NCBI GenBank assembly: GCA_032718475.1
Contig: JAUCBJ010004482.1
Location: forward strand, 1 to 23,576
Reading direction: 5' to 3'
From: Nemertoderma westbladi
Lineage: Eukaryota > Xenacoelomorpha > Nemertodermatida > Nemertodermatidae
Length of the DNA: 23,576 nt
Shown here: positions 9,001-22,790 of the stretch, one piece after another
Layout of the letters: the number at the start of each line of letters is the position of its first letter
Position numbering within the stretch: position 1 is the first letter of the stretch
Made by a program: the position numbers and the translations under genes
The notes under the pieces: model-generated
The model's database searches: none
What the model was told of the DNA's origin: nothing
Seen by the model: only the letters and a program-made list of their open reading frames with translations

Positions 9001-9537
9001 TGGACTGTTAGCTGACCCTTTATTTGGCGTAGCTGATATTGCTACGTTTGGTCTGGACTGTTAGCTGACCCTTTATTTGGCGTCTAGCTGATATTGCTAC
9101 GTTTGGTCTGGACTGTTAGCTGACCATTTATTTGGCGTCTAGCTGATATTGCTACGTTTGGTCTGGACTGTTAGCTGACCCTTTATTTGGCGTATAGCTG
9201 ATATTGCTACGTTTGGTCTGGACTGTTAGCTGACCCTTTATTTGGCGTATAGCTGATATTGCTACGTTTGGTCTGGACTGTTAGCTGACCCTTTATTTGG
9301 CGTATAGCTGATATTGCTACGTTTGGTCTGGACTGTTAGCTGACCCTTTATTTGGCGTATAGCTGATATTGCTACGTTTGGTCTGGACTGTTAGCTGACC
9401 ATTTATTTGGCGTATAGCTGATATTGCTACGTTTGGTCTGGACTGTTAGCTGACCCTTTATTTGGCGTATAGCTGATATTGCTACGTTTGGTCTGGACTG
9501 TTAGCTGACCATTTATTTGGCGTATAGCTGATATTGC
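6070..9537. repeat. 55-bp minisatellite, about 63 copies
   Basis: The anchor ACGTTTGGT recurs every 55 bp, from 6076 (first unit) to 9484 (last unit). One unit near 9029 lacks two bases, so the phase gives 62 intervals and 63 units. Units are nearly identical. The recurring variants are GACCCTTT or GACCATTT; GTATAGC, GTATAAC or GTCTAGC; and GGTCTGG or GGTTTGG. The first unit is the most deviant (GTTACG, CTGGAGTG), as expected at an array edge. Each unit has two parts that both begin TAGCTGA and contain TTTGG, one of 32 bp and one of 23 bp, suggesting an ancient dimer. 55 is not divisible by three and stop codons recur, so no coding frame survives. Confidence 0.97.
8590..9160. repeat. Six-unit block duplication inside the 55-bp array
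   Basis: Rare markers recur in the same order. A GGTTTGG unit, then a unit pair ending in GTCTAGC (first with CCCTTT, then with CATTT) around 8754 and 8809, is repeated with GTCTAGC at 9082 and 9137. The offset is 328 bp, equal to six 55-bp units minus the 2-bp deletion near 9029. This shows expansion in multi-unit steps rather than one unit at a time. Confidence 0.65.
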
Positions 9538-9539
9538 GT

Positions 9540-10915
9540 GAGACATTTTCTACGATATTTCTTTGATTTGTTCCCTCCATTCCAAATGTTTATCGATAAA
9601 GATTCCTAAGTATTTTATTTTTTCCGATTATTTAATGATGATTTTTGTTGATGTTAAGTGATTAATTTTAGAGATATTATTATTATTTTGTAGGTTTAAA
9701 GTGATATTACTGGAATCAGGTGTACTTTTGTGTGGTGTTAGTAGCATGAATTATGTTTTTTGCAATATATAAGGGTCTGCATATTACATTATTTTGAAAT
9801 TATTGAATATTCCTATTGAGTTTACATATATTAGGGACAAGATTGGACCCAGCATGGTACCCTGGGGAATTCCATGGGTAACCTCGGCGCTCGGCCCAAT
9901 TAGATGTCACTCCGTCTACTCGAACTCTCTGGAAACGGGGGTGCAGAAAGCATGTGTCTGGAGGCGGTGCTCTGAAATCTATATCGTTTAGGTTCTTCAG
10001 AAGGATTACATGGTTTAGTGAATTGAAGGCTTTGTTTAAATCTAGAGAGGCTACAGCCACCGAATCCCCACTATTTAAGAAATGCCGCCACATTTCTGTG
10101 GCGTAGATTATTGTGTCCTTCGTTGAATAAGATTTTCTGAAGCCGAATTGGTTAAGTGAATTTTAGGCTTTGTTTAAGTCTAGAGAGGCGACAGCCACCG
10201 AATCTCCACTATTTAAGAAATGCCGCCACATTTCTGTGGCGTAGATTATTGTGTCCTTCGTTGAATAAGATTTTCTGAAACCGAATTTAGGCTTAGCGAT
10301 AATTTTATTTTTATTCACATAATGTATTATTTACATGTATATTAATTACCTTTTCAAATATTTTATCGAGTGTTGTTGTGATCGAGATACGTCTGTAGTT
10401 TTCAGGATCATCACGATCGCCTTTTTTGAACACGTGTGTGATTTCAGCGAACTTTAATTTATGTGGAAATACTGACCTTGTTATTGAGTTGTTGATGATG
10501 TATGTTAGGGGAAAGATAATTGCCGGTGAGATAAGTTTGATTATTTCTGTGGTAATTGTCGATGGACCTGGTGAATTGTTTATTTTTAATTTTTCTATAT
10601 TTTTAATTTGCAGTTTGGTAATATTATTAAAGCTGAAGTCTGCCTTAGATGAAGTGTTTCTGTTTATATGTGTGTAGTTTGTAATTTTTGTAGAAATGTT
10701 TGTTATACCTGTAAGTTTTCCCATTGCTATGTTGGTTGAGTTAAGTAGTTTTGCAATGTCCATCGATCTCTAATTATTTGATTTTTTTCGTTGCGTAATA
10801 CCGTTAATTCGCATGTTTTTTTTGTTTTTTTGTTTTTGTTATTTATTATTTTCCATTTGTCACACGGCGATTTGGTATTACTGAAAGTATTTATTTTTAA
10901 TTTGTTCATTTTGTT
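9540..10915 (-). pseudogene. Decayed LINE reverse transcriptase, CR1/Jockey-like
   Basis: Read on the - strand from 10915 down, the pieces follow the order of a non-LTR reverse transcriptase but fall in three frames. 10909-10765: SPCDKWKIINNKNKK and VLRNEKNQIIRD (linker before the polymerase). 10763-10311: LNSTNIAMGKL, NNSPGPSTITTEIIKL, ITHVFKKGDRDDPENYRRIS. 10310-10018: KFGFRKSYSTKDTIIYATE, then box A ASLDLNKAFNSLNH. 9873-9844: GIPQGTMLGP in another frame. 9783-9772: YADP where YADD is expected, with a stop just before. Near 9600: KIKYLGIFIDKHLEWREQI. At least three frameshifts, several stops and an internal duplication make it non-functional. No endonuclease is visible: the element ends where the dodecamer array starts, so it is 5'-truncated or interrupted. 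It is unrelated in detail to the + strand LINE. Confidence 0.85.
10018..10293. repeat. 138-bp tandem duplication within the decayed LINE
   Basis: Unit 1 (10018-10155) and unit 2 (10156-about 10293) begin GTGAATT and share long exact blocks such as AGAAATGCCGCCACATTTCT, with only scattered substitutions (GGCTACAG or GGCGACAG, GAATCCCC or GAATCTCC, GAAGCCG or GAAACCG). On the - strand each encodes GFRKSYSTKDTIIYATE through SLDLNKA. 138 bp is 46 codons, so the frame is kept, but the first-read copy (unit 2) ends in TAA after SLDLNKA. Confidence 0.9.
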
Positions 10916-10931
10916 GTTGCGTATGTGTTTT

Positions 10932-10943
10932 TACGTTACATGG
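10932..10943 (+). repeat. Left copy of array-flanking direct repeat TACGTTACATGG
   Basis: TACGTTACATGG lies immediately left of the dodecamer array. TACGTTACTTGG occurs at 21910-21921 at its right end, identical at 11 of 12 bases and in the same orientation. It could be the ancestral sequence split by array expansion plus a slip, or a duplication at insertion. Confidence 0.5.
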
Positions 10944-10944
10944 A

Positions 10945-11251
10945 ATACGCACACACATACACACACACATACACACACACATACACACACACATACACAC
11001 ACACATACACACACACATACGCACACACATACACACACACATACGCACACACATACGCACACACATACGCACACACATACACACACACATACGCACACAC
11101 ATACGCACACACATACACACACACATACACACACACATACACACACACATACACACACACATACGCACACACATACACACACACATACGCACACACATAC
11201 ACACACACATACGCACACACATACACACACACATACACACACACATACACA

Positions 11252-11308
<57 letters not shown>

Positions 11309-11777
11309 ACACACATACACACACACATACACACACACATACGCACACACATACACACACACATACACACACACATACACACACACATACACACACACAT
11401 ACGCACACACATACGCACACACATACACACACACATACACACACACATACACACACACATACACACACACATACACACACACATACACACACACATACAC
11501 ACACACATACACACACACATACACACACACATACACACACACATACACACACACATACACACACACATACACACACACATACACACACACATACACACAC
11601 ACACACACACACACATACACACACACATACGCACACACATACGCACACACATACACACACACATACACACACACATACACACACACATACACACACACAT
11701 ACACACACACATACGCACACACATACACACACACATACGCACACACATACGCACACACATACACACACACATACACA

Positions 11778-11825
<48 letters not shown>

Positions 11826-14800
11826 TACACACATACACACACACATACACACACACATACACACACACATACGCACACACATACACACACACATACGCAC
11901 ACACATACACACACACATACACACACACATACACACACACATACACACACACATACACACACACATACACACACACATACGCACACACATACACACACAC
12001 ATACACACACACATACACACACACACACACACATACACACACACATACACACACACATACACACACACATACACACACACATACGCACACACATACGCAC
12101 ACACATACACACACACATACACACACACATACACACACACACACACACATACACACACACATACACACACACATACACACACACATACACACACACATAC
12201 GCACACACATACACACACACATACACACACACATACACACACACATACACACACACATACACACACACATACACACACACATACGCACACACATACACAC
12301 ACACATACACACACACATACACACACACATACGCACACACATACACACACACATACACACACACATACACACACACATACACACACACATACACACACAC
12401 ATACACACACACATACACACACACATACACACACACATACACACACACATACGCACACACATACACACACACATACACACACACATACGCACACACATAC
12501 ACACACACATACACACACACATACACACACACATACACACACACATACACACACACATACACACACACATACACACACACATACGCACACACATACACAC
12601 ACACATACACACACACATACACACACACATACGCACACACATACACACACACATACACACACACATACGCACACACATACACACACACATACGCACACAC
12701 ATACACACACACATACACACACACATACGCACACACATACACACACACATACACACACACATACACACACACATACACACACACATACACACACACATAC
12801 ACACACACATACACACACACATACACACACACATACACACACACATACACACACACATACACACACACATACACACACACACACACACATACACACACAC
12901 ATACACACACACATACACACACACATACACACACACATACACACACACATACACACACACATACACACACACATACACACACACATACACACACACATAC
13001 ACACACACATACACACACACATACACACACACATACACACACACATACGCACACACATACACACACACATACACACACACATACACACACACATACACAC
13101 ACACATACACACACACATACGCACACACATACCACACACATACACACACACATACACACACACATACGCACACACATACACACACACATACGCACACACA
13201 TACACACACACATACACACACACATACACACACACATACACACACACATACACACACACATACACACACACATACACACACACACACACACACATACACA
13301 CACACATACACACACACATACACACACACATACACACACACATACACACACACATACACACACACATACACACACACATACACACACACATACACACACA
13401 CATACGCACACACATACACACACACATACACACACACATACACACACACATACACACACACATACACACACACATACACACACACATACACACACACATA
13501 CACACACACATACACACACACATACACACACACATACACACACACATACACACACACATACACACACACATACACACACACATACACACACACATACACA
13601 CACACATACACACACACATACACACACACATACACACACACATACACACACACATACACACACACATACACACACACATACACACACACATACACACACA
13701 CATACACACACACATACACACACACATACACACACACATACACACACACATACACACACACATACACACACACATACACACACACATACACACACACATA
13801 CACACACACATACACACACACATACACACACACATACACACACACATACACACACACATACACACACACATACACACACACATACACACACACATACACA
13901 CACACATACACACACACATACACACACACATACACACACACATACACACACACATACACACACACATACACACACACATACACACACACATACACACACA
14001 CATACACACACACATACACACACACATACACACACACATACACACACACATACACACACACATACACACACACATACACACACACATACACACACACATA
14101 CACACACACATACACACACACATACACACACACATACACACACACATACACACACACATACACACACACATACACACACACATACACACACACATACACA
14201 CACACATACACACACACATACACACACACATACACACACACATACACACACACATACACACACACATACACACACACATACACACACACATACACACACA
14301 CATACACACACACATACACACACACATACACACACACATACACACACACATACACACACACATACACACACACATACACACACACATACACACACACATA
14401 CACACACACATACACACACACATACACACACACATACACACACACATACACACACACATACACACACACATACACACACACATACACACACACATACACA
14501 CACACATACACACACACATACACACACACATACACACACACATACACACACACATACACACACACATACACACACACATACACACACACATACCACACAC
14601 ATACACACACACATACACACACACATACACACACACATACACACACACATACACACACACATACACACACACATACACACACACATACACACACACATAC
14701 ACACACACATACACACACACATACACACACACATACACACACACATACACACACACATACACACACACATACACACACACATACACACACACATACACAC

Positions 14801-17800
14801 ACACATACACACACACATACACACACACATACACACACACATACACACACACATACACACACACATACACACACACATACACACACACATACACACACAC
14901 ATACACACACACATACACACACACATACACACACACATACACACACACATACACACACACATACACACACACATACACACACACATACACACACACATAC
15001 ACACACACATACACACACACATACACACACACATACACACACACATACACACACACATACACACACACATACACACACACATACACACACACATACACAC
15101 ACACATACACACACACATACACACACACATACACACACACATACACACACACATACACACACACATACACACACACATACACACACACATACACACACAC
15201 ATACACACACACATACACACACACATACACACACACATACACACACACATACACACACACATACACACACACATACACACACACATACACACACACATAC
15301 ACACACACATACACACACACATACACACACACATACACACACACATACACACACACATACACACACACATACACACACACATACACACACACATACACAC
15401 ACACATACACACACACATACACACACACATACACACACACATACACACACACATACACACACACATACACACACACATACACACACACATACACACACAC
15501 ATACACACACACATACACACACACATACACACACACATACACACACACATACACACACACATACACACACACATACACACACACATACACACACACATAC
15601 ACACACACATACACACACACATACACACACACATACACACACACATACACACACACATACACACACACATACACACACACATACACACACACATACACAC
15701 ACACATACACACACACATACGCACACACATACACACACACATACACACACACATACACACACACATACACACACACATACACACACACATACACACACAC
15801 ATACACACACACATACACACACACATACACACACACATACACACACACATACACACACACATACACACACACATACACACACACATACACACACACATAC
15901 ACACACACATACACACACACATACGCACACACATACACACACACATACACACACACATACACACACACATACACACACACATACACACACACATACACAC
16001 ACACATACACACACACATACACACACACATACACACACACATACACACACACATACACACACACATACACACACACATACACACACACATACACACACAC
16101 ATACACACACACATACACACACACATACACACACACATACACACACACATACACACACACATACACACACACATACACACACACATACACACACACATAC
16201 ACACACACATACACACACACATACACACACACATACACACACACATACACACACACATACACACACACATACACACACACATACACACACACATACACAC
16301 ACACATACACACACACATACACACACACATACACACACACATCACACACACACACACATACACACACACATACACACACACATACACACACACATACACA
16401 CACACATACACACACACATACACACACACATACACACACACATACACACACACATACACACACACATACACACACACATACACACACACATACACACACA
16501 CATACACACACACATACACACACACATACACACACACATACACACACACATACACACACACATACACACACACATACACACACACATACACACACACATA
16601 CACACACACATACACACACACATACACACACACATACACACACACATACACACACACATACACACACACATACACACACACATACACACACACATACACA
16701 CACACATACACACACACATACACACACACATACACACACACATACACACACACATACACACACACATACACACACACATACACACACACATACACACACA
16801 CATACACACACACATACACACACACATACACACACACATACACACACACATACACACACACATACACACACACATACACACACACATACACACACACATA
16901 CACACACACATACACACACACATACACACACACATACACACACACATACACACACACATACACACACACATACACACACACATACACACACACATACACA
17001 CACACATACACACACACATACACACACACATACACACACACATACACACACACATACACACACACATACACACACACATACACACACACATACACACACA
17101 CATACACACACACATACACACACACATACACACACACATACACACACACATACACACACACATACACACACACATACACACACACATACACACACACATA
17201 CACACACACATACACACACACATACACACACACATACACACACACATACACACACACATACACACACACATACACACACACATACACACACACATACACA
17301 CACACATACACACACACATACACACACACATACACACACACATACACACACACATACACACACACATACACACACACATACACACACACATACACACACA
17401 CATACACACACACATACACACACACATACACACACACATACACACACACATACACACACACATACACACACACATACACACACACATACACACACACATA
17501 CACACACACATACACACACACATACACACACACATACACACACACATACACACACACATACACACACACATACACACACACATACACACACACATACACA
17601 CACACATACACACACACATACACACACACATACACACACACATACACACACACATACACACACACATACACACACACATACACACACACATACACACACA
17701 CATACACACACACATACACACACACATACACACACACATACACACACACATACACACACACATACACACACACATACACACACACATACACACACACATA

Positions 17801-20800
17801 CACACACACATACACACACACATACACACACACATACACACACACATACACACACACATACACACACACATACACACACACATACACACACACATACACA
17901 CACACATACACACACACATACACACACACATACACACACACATACACACACACATACACACACACATACACACACACATACACACACACATACACACACA
18001 CATACACACACACATACACACACACATACACACACACATACACACACACATACACACACACATACACACACACATACACACACACATACACACACACATA
18101 CACACACACATACACACACACATACACACACACATACACACACACATACACACACACATACACACACACATACACACACACATACACACACACATACACA
18201 CACACATACACACACACATACACACACACATACACACACACATACACACACACATACACACACACATACACACACACATACACACACACATACACACACA
18301 CATACACACACACATACACACACACATACACACACACATACACACACACATACACACACACATACACACACACATACACACACACATACACACACACATA
18401 CACACACACATACACACACACATACACACACACATACACACACACATACACACACACATACACACACACATACACACACACATACACACACACATACACA
18501 CACACATACACACACACATACACACACACATACACACACACATACACACACACATACACACACACATACACACACACATACACACACACATACACACACA
18601 CATACACACACACATACACACACACATACACACACACATACACACACACATACACACACACATACACACACACATACACACACACATACGCACACACATA
18701 CACACACACATACACACACACATACACACACACATACACACACACATACACACACACATACACACACACATACACACACACATACACACACACATACACA
18801 CACACATACACACACACATACACACACACATACACACACACATACACACACACATACACACACACATACACACACACATACACACACACATACACACACA
18901 CATACACACACACATACACACACACATACACACACACATACACACACACATACACACACACATACACACACACATACACACACACATACACACACACATA
19001 CGCACACACATACACACACACATACACACACACATACACACACACATACACACACACATACACACACACATACACACACACATACACACACACATACACA
19101 CACACATACACACACACATACACACACACATACACACACACATACACACACACATACACACACACATACACACACACATACACACACACATACACACACA
19201 CATACACACACACATACACACACACATACACACACACATACACACACACATACACACACACATACACACACACATACGCACACACATACACACACACATA
19301 CACACACACATACACACACACATACACACACACATACACACACACATACACACACACATACACACACACATACACACACACATACACACACACATACACA
19401 CACACATACACACACACATACACACACACATACACACACACATACACACACACATACACACACACATACACACACACATACACACACACATACACACACA
19501 CATACACACACACATACACACACACATACACACACACATACACACACACATACACACACACATACACACACACATACACACACACATACACACACACATA
19601 CACACACACATACACACACACATACACACACACATACACACACACATACACACACACATACACACACACATACACACACACATACACACACACATACACA
19701 CACACATACACACACACATACACACACACATACACACACACATACACACACACATACACACACACATACACACACACATACACACACACATACACACACA
19801 CATACACACACACATACACACACACATACACACACACATACCACACACATACACACACACATACACACACACATACACACACACATACACACACACATAC
19901 ACACACACATACACACACACATACACACACACATACACACACACATACACACACACATACACACACACATACACACACACATACACACACACATACACAC
20001 ACACATACACACACACATACACACACACATACACACACACATACACACACACATACGCACACACATACACACACACATACACACACACATACACACACAC
20101 ATACACACACACATACACACACACATACACACACACATACACACACACATACACACACACATACACACACACATACACACACACATACACACACACATAC
20201 ACACACACATACACACACACATACACACACACATACGCACACACATACACACACACATACACACACACATACCACACACATACCACACACATACACACAC
20301 ACATACACACACACATACACACACACATACACACACACATACACACACACATACACACACACATACACACACACATACGCACACACATACACACACACAT
20401 ACACACACACATACACACACACATACACACACACATACACACACACATACACACACACATACACACACACATACACACACACATACACACACACATACAC
20501 ACACACATACACACACACATACACACACACATACACACACACATACACACACACATACACACACACATACACACACACATACACACACACATACACACAC
20601 ACATACACACACACATACACACACACATACACACACACATACACACACACATACACACACACATACACACACACATACACACACACATACACACACACAT
20701 ACACACACACATACACACACACATACACACACACATACGCACACACATACACACACACATACACACACACATACACACACACATACACACACACATACAC

Positions 20801-21913
20801 ACACACATACGCACACACATACGCACACACATACACACACACATACACACACACATACGCACACACATACACACACACATACACACACACATACACACAC
20901 ACATACACACACACATACACACACACATACACACACACATACACACACACATACGCACACACATACACACACACATACACACACACATACACACACACAT
21001 ACACACACACATACACACACACATACGCACACACATACACACACACATACACACACACATACACACACACATACACACACACATACACACACACATACAC
21101 ACACACATACACACACACATACACACACACATACACACACACATACACACACACATACACACACACATACGCACACACATACACACACACATACACACAC
21201 ACATACACACACACATACACACACACATACACACACACATACACACACACATACACACACACATACGCACACACATACACACACACATACGCACACACAT
21301 ACACACACACATACACACACACATACACACACACATACACACACACATACGCACACACATACACACACACATACACACACACATCACACACATACACACA
21401 CATACACACACACATACACACACACATACACACACACATACACACACACATACGCACACACATACACACACACATACACACACACATACGCACACACATA
21501 CACACACACATACACACACACATACACACACACATACACACACACATACACACACACATACACACACACATACACACACACATACACACACACATACACA
21601 CACACATACACACACACATACACACACACATACACACACACATACGCACACACATACACACACACATACGCACACACATACACACACACATACACACACA
21701 CATACACACACACATACACACACACATACGCACACACATACGCACACACATACGCACACACATACACACACACATACACACACACATACGCACACACATA
21801 CACACACTACACACACACATACACATACACACACACATACGCACACACATACACACACACATACACACACACATACACACACACATACACACACACATAC
21901 ACACACACATACG
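10945..21913. repeat. 11-kb dodecamer array (ATACACACACAC)n
   Basis: About 10.97 kb, roughly 900 unit-equivalents, of the 12-bp unit ATACACACACAC. The only recurrent substitution is ATACGCACACAC. A few stretches lose the AT and become pure CA runs, for example 11259-11302, 11784-11820, 12020-12033 and 13278-13294. Rare 11-bp units (TACCAC at 13132, 14593, 19841, 20272, 20283) and irregular units (TCACAC at 16342 and 21384, ACTACAC at 21807) shift the phase. No frame in either direction contains a stop, giving spurious ORFs of about 3,500-3,720 codons that read YTHT, IHTH, VCVC or MCVC repeats. This is satellite DNA, not a gene. Array length in an assembly may be wrong if the reads did not span it. 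Confidence 0.97.
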
Positions 21914-21921
21914 TTACTTGG
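21910..21921 (+). repeat. Right copy of array-flanking direct repeat TACGTTACTTGG
   Basis: Partner of the sequence at 10932-10943, overlapping the last bases of the array (the last CATACG). Only one base differs (A to T). The first six bases, TACGTT, resemble array-like TACG, so part of the match may come from the array itself. Confidence 0.5.
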
Positions 21922-22067
21922 CGAGAATTCCGGGGCTTCAAAACAATGAATGAAACAGATTTTCTGTTCGACATAAATGGCATTGACTGTTCCACTAAAT
22001 GTCAAATAACAGACGTTAACAGCCAATATGACCCGAATAAAGTAAAGCAAAAGTAGTAGTAATAAAA
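21922..22067. other. Short unique spacer between array and LINE fragment
   Basis: About 145 bp of unremarkable sequence with no ORF. It ends with AGTAGTAGT at 22052-22060 just before the LINE copy. The same trinucleotide forms the tail of the full LINE at 6011-6020, so this could be the tail of another lost copy or part of a target site. Confidence 0.45.
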
Positions 22068-22475
22068 TAGTTCCAGTACTCCTCTATGGTAGTCCATGCT
22101 GGGCTCTAACTGCTGAGGACACCAAATCTCTGGATGGCACATTCACAAGAATGCTACGCCGGGTTCATTGTGTCAAGTACAATGCACACATCTCCAACCA
22201 GACACTATATAACATTGGAGGTGTCTCATTGGCTCCCCCAAGCTTGGTAGATGAACAGTGCGGGCTCCGCTACGCTGGAATTGAATTCGCGATGAGGGAC
22301 AGACAGCCCATGACTTTTTTTGAGACGCCTCTTCTTAAAGTAAAGGACACTGTGTTGAAGATGCGGATGATCTCGCGTAAGTCATTAGTGATAGGGAGTT
22401 CTGGCGCCTGGCGGCGCAATTATGACGATAAAGTTGGCACAGCATTCTAAATGCAGCTGCGATGCAGCATGCCGA
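22068..22475 (+). mobile_element. 5'-truncated, degenerate copy of the + strand LINE
   Basis: The sequence starts matching the LINE at TAGTTCCAGT (22068, corresponding to 5559) and ends at GCATGCCGAT (near 22475, corresponding to 6007), in the same orientation. An in-frame reading from 22070 to 22450 gives VPVLLYGSPCWALT, TRMLRRVHCVKYN and NIGGVSLAPPSL, then drifts. Bases 22070-22246 differ from 5561-5737 at four sites (about 98% identical). After AAGCTTG the similarity drops sharply and about 55-60 bp of the LINE are missing near 22300. Truncation at the 5' end is the normal result of incomplete target-primed reverse transcription. It has no start codon context or complete domain and is not a gene. 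Confidence 0.9.
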
Positions 22476-22579
22476 TTATAAATAGAATCGACAGATCGAC
22501 ATAGATCACTACTGTAAGCGTAATATATATATATAAAATAAAATAGTATATATGTTAACGAATGATGTCTTAATAAGTA
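22476..22579. other. Spacer with TA-rich tract
   Basis: A short AT-rich stretch containing ATATATATATATA near 22521-22534. No ORF. It separates the LINE fragment from the inverted-repeat element and ends in the TA at 22578-22579, which may be that element's target duplication. Confidence 0.5.
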
Positions 22580-22640
22580 AAGGGGCGTTCACTTTCAACG
22601 GAACGGTACACCGCGCGGTGTACCGCAGGGCCAGCGGTAC

Positions 22641-22661
22641 ACCGCTGACTGTGAACGACCC
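22641..22661 (-). repeat. Internal copy of transposon terminal motif (left half)
   Basis: ACCGCTGACTGTGAACGACC matches the inward-to-outward right-end motif of the element (ACCGTTGGATGTGAACGGGG at 22872) and is inverted relative to the left end. The left terminus and this copy therefore make a foldback of about 80 bp on their own (22580-22661). Confidence 0.6.
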
Positions 22662-22790
22662 AACAGGAACCGCAGCCCATTTATACAATGTTAAAACAAT
22701 TAATGTAACTAATTTCTGTTGAATTGACAGTCGACAGATAGCAACGGGTTAGCAACGGGTAACGGGATAGCAACAAGTTACCGCAACGGT

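Noticed and set aside
6070-9537. CRISPR-like array
   Set aside because: The 55-bp units are contiguous and nearly identical throughout, with no unique spacers, in a eukaryotic context. It is a minisatellite.
10426-10677. 83-codon + strand ORF with hydrophobic segments
   Set aside because: It is antisense to the decayed reverse transcriptase, whose - strand motifs are clear; the hydrophobic look comes from T-rich complement of A-rich codons.
10945-21913. Telomeric or centromeric identity of the dodecamer array
   Set aside because: The unit lacks the G-rich strand pattern of telomere repeats, and the array is flanked by unique and LINE sequence on both sides. Centromere function cannot be judged from sequence.
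10791-22050. Open reading frames of about 1,800 to 3,720 codons on both strands over the dodecamer array
   Set aside because: The 12-bp unit is a multiple of three and has no stop in any of six frames, so overlapping giant ORFs are guaranteed. Translations are THTY, IHTH, VCVC or MCVC repeats, and starts and ends come from unrelated flanking sequence.
22151-22450. 99-codon + strand ORF as an independent gene
   Set aside because: Its first part is the LINE C-terminal region; it is open without its ATG from 22070 and loses similarity after about 22246. It is a fragment of a truncated LINE copy.
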